Positions 61,170-64,000 of a DNA stretch of 64,000 bases are shown one piece after another. The DNA is from Populus alba. Taxonomy: Eukaryota; Streptophyta; Magnoliopsida; Malpighiales; Salicaceae. The notes beneath the pieces were generated by a model. It saw only the letters and a list, made by a program, of their open reading frames with translations, had not been told where the DNA came from and did no database searches. A program made the position numbers and the translations under genes. Every line of letters begins with the position of its first letter. Position 1 is the stretch's first letter. Location of the stretch: positions 16,583,875 to 16,647,874 of the forward strand of contig NC_133300.1 in NCBI RefSeq assembly GCF_005239225.2, written 5' to 3'.

Positions 61170-61690
61170 CAACCTTGACAAAAACTAAAAGAATTAATTA
61201 AGTTTAAGGACTTAAATAAATTTTCAAAAGGTTTAATTGACTTATTTAAGGACTTAATTGAAAAAAAAAATTAAGTTTGAAAGCCAATTAGAAAAAAAAA
61301 ATCAAAAGAATTAATTAAGTTGAAGAACTTAATTAAACTTCTAATGAGTATTGTGGATTCAATAAAGGATTTAATTGAAAAAAAAAAAACCAAGTTTGAA
61401 GACCTAATTCGGATCAATTCACAAAGATTGGAAGATTATGGACACAATTCAAACTTTGAAAGTCTAAATTAGGGGCTTAATTGAAAAAAATTTAAAGTAT
61501 GGAGTTTAATTGAGGACCACAATAAAAAAAATCTAAAACCAAGGAATACTTTGTAAAAAACTTTGAAATTTAATGGTCCAACTAAAAAGGGATAATGGTG
61601 AAATTGCAAGGAATCCAAAATATTTGGGCTGATTGGGGATTCCATTACAAGTGCTAAAAGTTCAAGGATCAAATTGAAAAAAATTACAAT
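61170..61690 (+). repeat. Retroelement LTR-like repeat, copy B
   Basis: Direct-orientation relative of copy A. It shares GAATTAATTAAGTT, GGATTTAATTGAAAAA, CGGATCAATTCACAAAGATTG, GAAGATTATGGACACAATT and TAAAACCAAGGAA. By eye the two copies are clearly diverged, so a recent single insertion is unlikely. Confidence 0.6.
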
Positions 61691-62032
61691 TTTACTATTC
61701 ATTGATTTTTTCCGCTAAAACAAAAAAAAAAATATGCTTAAATGCTCCATCCTTTAGCCCTAATTACTCTCTAACCTCTTCATCATACCACACAAATCTT
61801 ATACTAAATTATACCCTGATATTTGTACTTAACTTAAAGCCAACATCACAAATTTTATTGCATTAAAAACACTAACATAATTTCTCCCAAATACATTACC
61901 CAGCTCAGCTTTACCTGCAAAAACAGCCTTTTACCCTCCCTTGCTAGTTTTCAGAGCAAAAACAAGCTTTTATCCTGAGTTTTAATAAATAACTAGGATG
62001 TATTCCTCAACATCAAAGATTAAGATATTAGA

Positions 62033-62437
62033 GCATCTCCAATGCAAAATGCTATTTTGAAAAGCTAAATTGATAAAATAGCATTTTGAATAGTATAAAT
62101 ATACCTTTTTTTACAATATCTATTCCAATAAAAAAAAGTCATTTGAAGAGCCATTTATATTGGAGTAGAAGAAACAAGTGTTTTATTATTTTTTAATAAA
62201 TTTGATGTTATTTTTTTTTCACATGACTATATTTAATTGATTTAATTTTTTAGTGGCTCCACTTTGTTGGTTTTGACTATTTGGAGAGATATGTAAAAAT
62301 AACATTTGTGGAAGAGAAAAGATATTTTAGCATTTTGTTTGGCTGAAACTCTTGGAGTGTGCAAAACAAGTAAAGAAAAGCTAAAATATTAGTTTTTTTA
62401 TTTTTGGCTTTCTATTTAGCTTCTCCATTGGATATGC
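62033..62437. mobile_element. MITE with terminal inverted repeats and a candidate TATTA duplication
   Basis: The left end GCATCTCCAATG and right end CATTGGATATGC are inverted repeats with one mismatch, and the sub-terminal AGCTAAAT/ATTTAGCT also pairs. The flanks carry TATTA on both sides (62026-62030 and 62438-62442). The inside is non-coding, about 405 bp in all. The GAGCATCTCCAATG terminus is common in plant MITEs, but the superfamily is not certain. Confidence 0.75.
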
Positions 62438-62459
62438 TATTATATCCCAAACCCATGAG

Positions 62460-63260
62460 CCCTGAAACCCCTTTATTTTTCTCATAAAAATCCCACAAAA
62501 TCCTAACTCAACCAGCTTACAGAAAGGGGAACAATACCATCAAGACTGCCTCCCAAGGCTGCAACAACCTTTTTCCTTATTTTTTCCAACCCGAAACCAA
62601 CCACGAAACAGCCCTCAAATCATCAAACAATACCACCAGGACCTCCTCAACCGCTCTGTAACCTTCAAACGTGAGCAGAGTCTTCATCTCCTCTGACTTT
62701 AAGCAACAATGAGAGATCTTCCTTAGCAGTATCCATCGTCATCTTCTCCGCACCGTGGGAAAGCAGCATCAGGAGCAGCAACTCTCTCCTAACTTTCATT
62801 CCTCCATTGAAGCAGCAACAGCAGAGGTGATCCCTCTTGCACCAACAACTTCTCCTTCCCGGTCCAGCACTCAAGGCCAGCCACCCTTCCAGTAGCAGCA
62901 CCGTAATCTCCCTCCAGCTGGCCACCATCAGCCTCACAACCACAAACAGCCTCCCTTTTATTCCTCAACCATAGCAATAGCAACCGGCGACATCTTCTCT
63001 TCAATCCTGAGCAACAGTGAAAGCCCCTACTTCCAGCAGCATCCAGCAACAGACAACAGCAACAACCTTGAGCGGTAGTAACTGCACTTCCACTCCTCTG
63101 TTTCAGCCATGGACAACAGCAGCGCTGTTTCTCTCCTCTGCACTGTGAACAGTTCCTCAGCAACAAAAGTAGTGGTTGTCCTCCTAGTTGCAGCAGCAAC
63201 AGAGTTTTCTCTTCCTCTCGGTCACGACAGCAACAAACTCCAGTAGCAAAATTTTCCAAA
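62460..63260. repeat. C-rich, CAG/CAA-rich tract, probable retroelement leader
   Basis: About 800 bases are much richer in C than the surroundings, with many CAGCAGCAACAGC-like words. Minus-strand frames (62789-63259 and 62665-62943) are just Leu/Cys translations of these triplets and are not annotated. It lies between the MITE and another T-rich region and probably belongs to the same retroelement material as the LTR-like copies. Confidence 0.45.
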
Positions 63261-63299
63261 GGAAAGCCAAGAGAAAGTAATTGTCCCTACACATTGTTG

Positions 63300-64000
63300 A
63301 TCTAAAAGTAGGTTTTTGGTGGGCTGCTTTTGTTGTTTTACTTATTTATTTATTTAGTTTTATATTTATAGTTATAAGCATAAAAAAAGTTTAAAATGTT
63401 TAACAAATAATGTTGCATTTATCTTTTTATTTTATTTAAATAAGTTAATTTGAAGTACTTTTTATATATATATATATATATTTTTTTTTGATATATTAAA
63501 GTTGTTATTTAAGTTTGTTTTTTTATATACATTGTTGTTTTAGTTTTAGTTTTTGTTTAACTTAAGCTATGCATGTTACAATAATGATGTATATTCTGGG
63601 TTTGTTAGGTCTGTTCATGCATCGAATGAATTCAAAAAATTAATTTTGAATCCATGTTGTATGAACATATAGATTGTTTTAAGTTGATAATTTTTATTAT
63701 TTGGTATCTTATGCTTGATTTTGATGTTTTTTTTGTTAGTTTTTTTGTTCAAACATGTTTATGTATGATATTGTGACTTCTTAAGATAAAAAAAGAAATA
63801 AAAAAAGAAAAAAGAAGCATGTTTTAGAAACAAAAAAATGCCTATTTCTAGGTTTGGTAGAGGTTGCCTTGACTGGGAACTTTTCTAGGTTTTTTAGGCA
63901 ATGTTCTTAGTGTTCTTGGGAATAATGTTGCCTTAGCCTATAGGTTTGGACTGATTTCGGTCCATTTCTTTGTATGTAACCCTTTTTTTTTATGTATGAT
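63300..64000. other. T-rich non-coding sequence to the window end
   Basis: Strongly T-rich with a TA microsatellite at 63464-63480. It resembles the T-rich stretch at 59440-59900 in style. No gene or element end was identified. Confidence 0.5.

Noticed and set aside
62665..63259. Minus-strand frames of 92 and 156 codons
   Set aside because: They are Leu- and Cys-rich translations of CAG/CAA triplet sequence within probable retroelement DNA and have no domain.

Overview
This is a stretch of plant nuclear DNA. The genes carry GT-AG introns, the spacers are very AT-rich, and the protein families are land-plant ones (a PERK receptor kinase, trichome-birefringence-like acetyltransferase, cinnamoyl-CoA-reductase-like protein and ICME esterase). 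Gene content and the style of the dispersed repeats suggest a woody eudicot, most likely Salicaceae (Populus or Salix). That placement is inferred from memory and was not tested by a search. There is no bacterial, viral or CRISPR-like content.

Layout. 1-3.3 kb: a 150-bp tandem duplication and a small minus-strand gene. 3.4-5.2 kb: complete RPS8 (five exons). 7.6-8.0 kb: a broken 3' fragment of a TBL gene. 10.3-11.9 kb: an intact two-exon TBL gene. 12.8-17.1 kb: a six-exon minus-strand gene for a coiled-coil protein with a C-terminal membrane anchor. 22.7-28.0 kb: an eight-exon PERK gene. 33.0-33.7 kb: a GT47 (MUR3/XLT2-like) pseudogene on the minus strand with an in-frame stop, an internal deletion and a lost C-terminus. 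35.5-37.3 kb: a five-exon CCR-like gene whose glycine-rich motif and YxxxK tyrosine are altered. 42.1-47.6 kb: a nine-exon TMEM33/Pom33-type membrane protein gene with a complete miniature LTR element (TRIM) in its last intron. 52.0-56.9 kb: an eleven-exon isoprenylcysteine methylesterase (ICME-like) gene. The rest (about 17-22, 28-33, 37-42, 47.6-52 and 57-64 kb) is AT-rich spacer made of decayed transposon pieces, MITEs and simple repeats.

The exon models were built by hand. In each case the reading frame joined across every GT-AG pair to give a protein of about the family's usual length. The genes do not form an operon or pathway. Three touch the cell wall (TBL, the GT47 pseudogene and PERK), but nothing shows that their proximity matters. 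I found no convincing new biological system. The best leads are the CCR-like protein without canonical catalytic residues, the GT47 fragment lying between diverged direct repeats, the TRIM inside an intron, and a hexanucleotide repeat abutting the RPS8 start codon.
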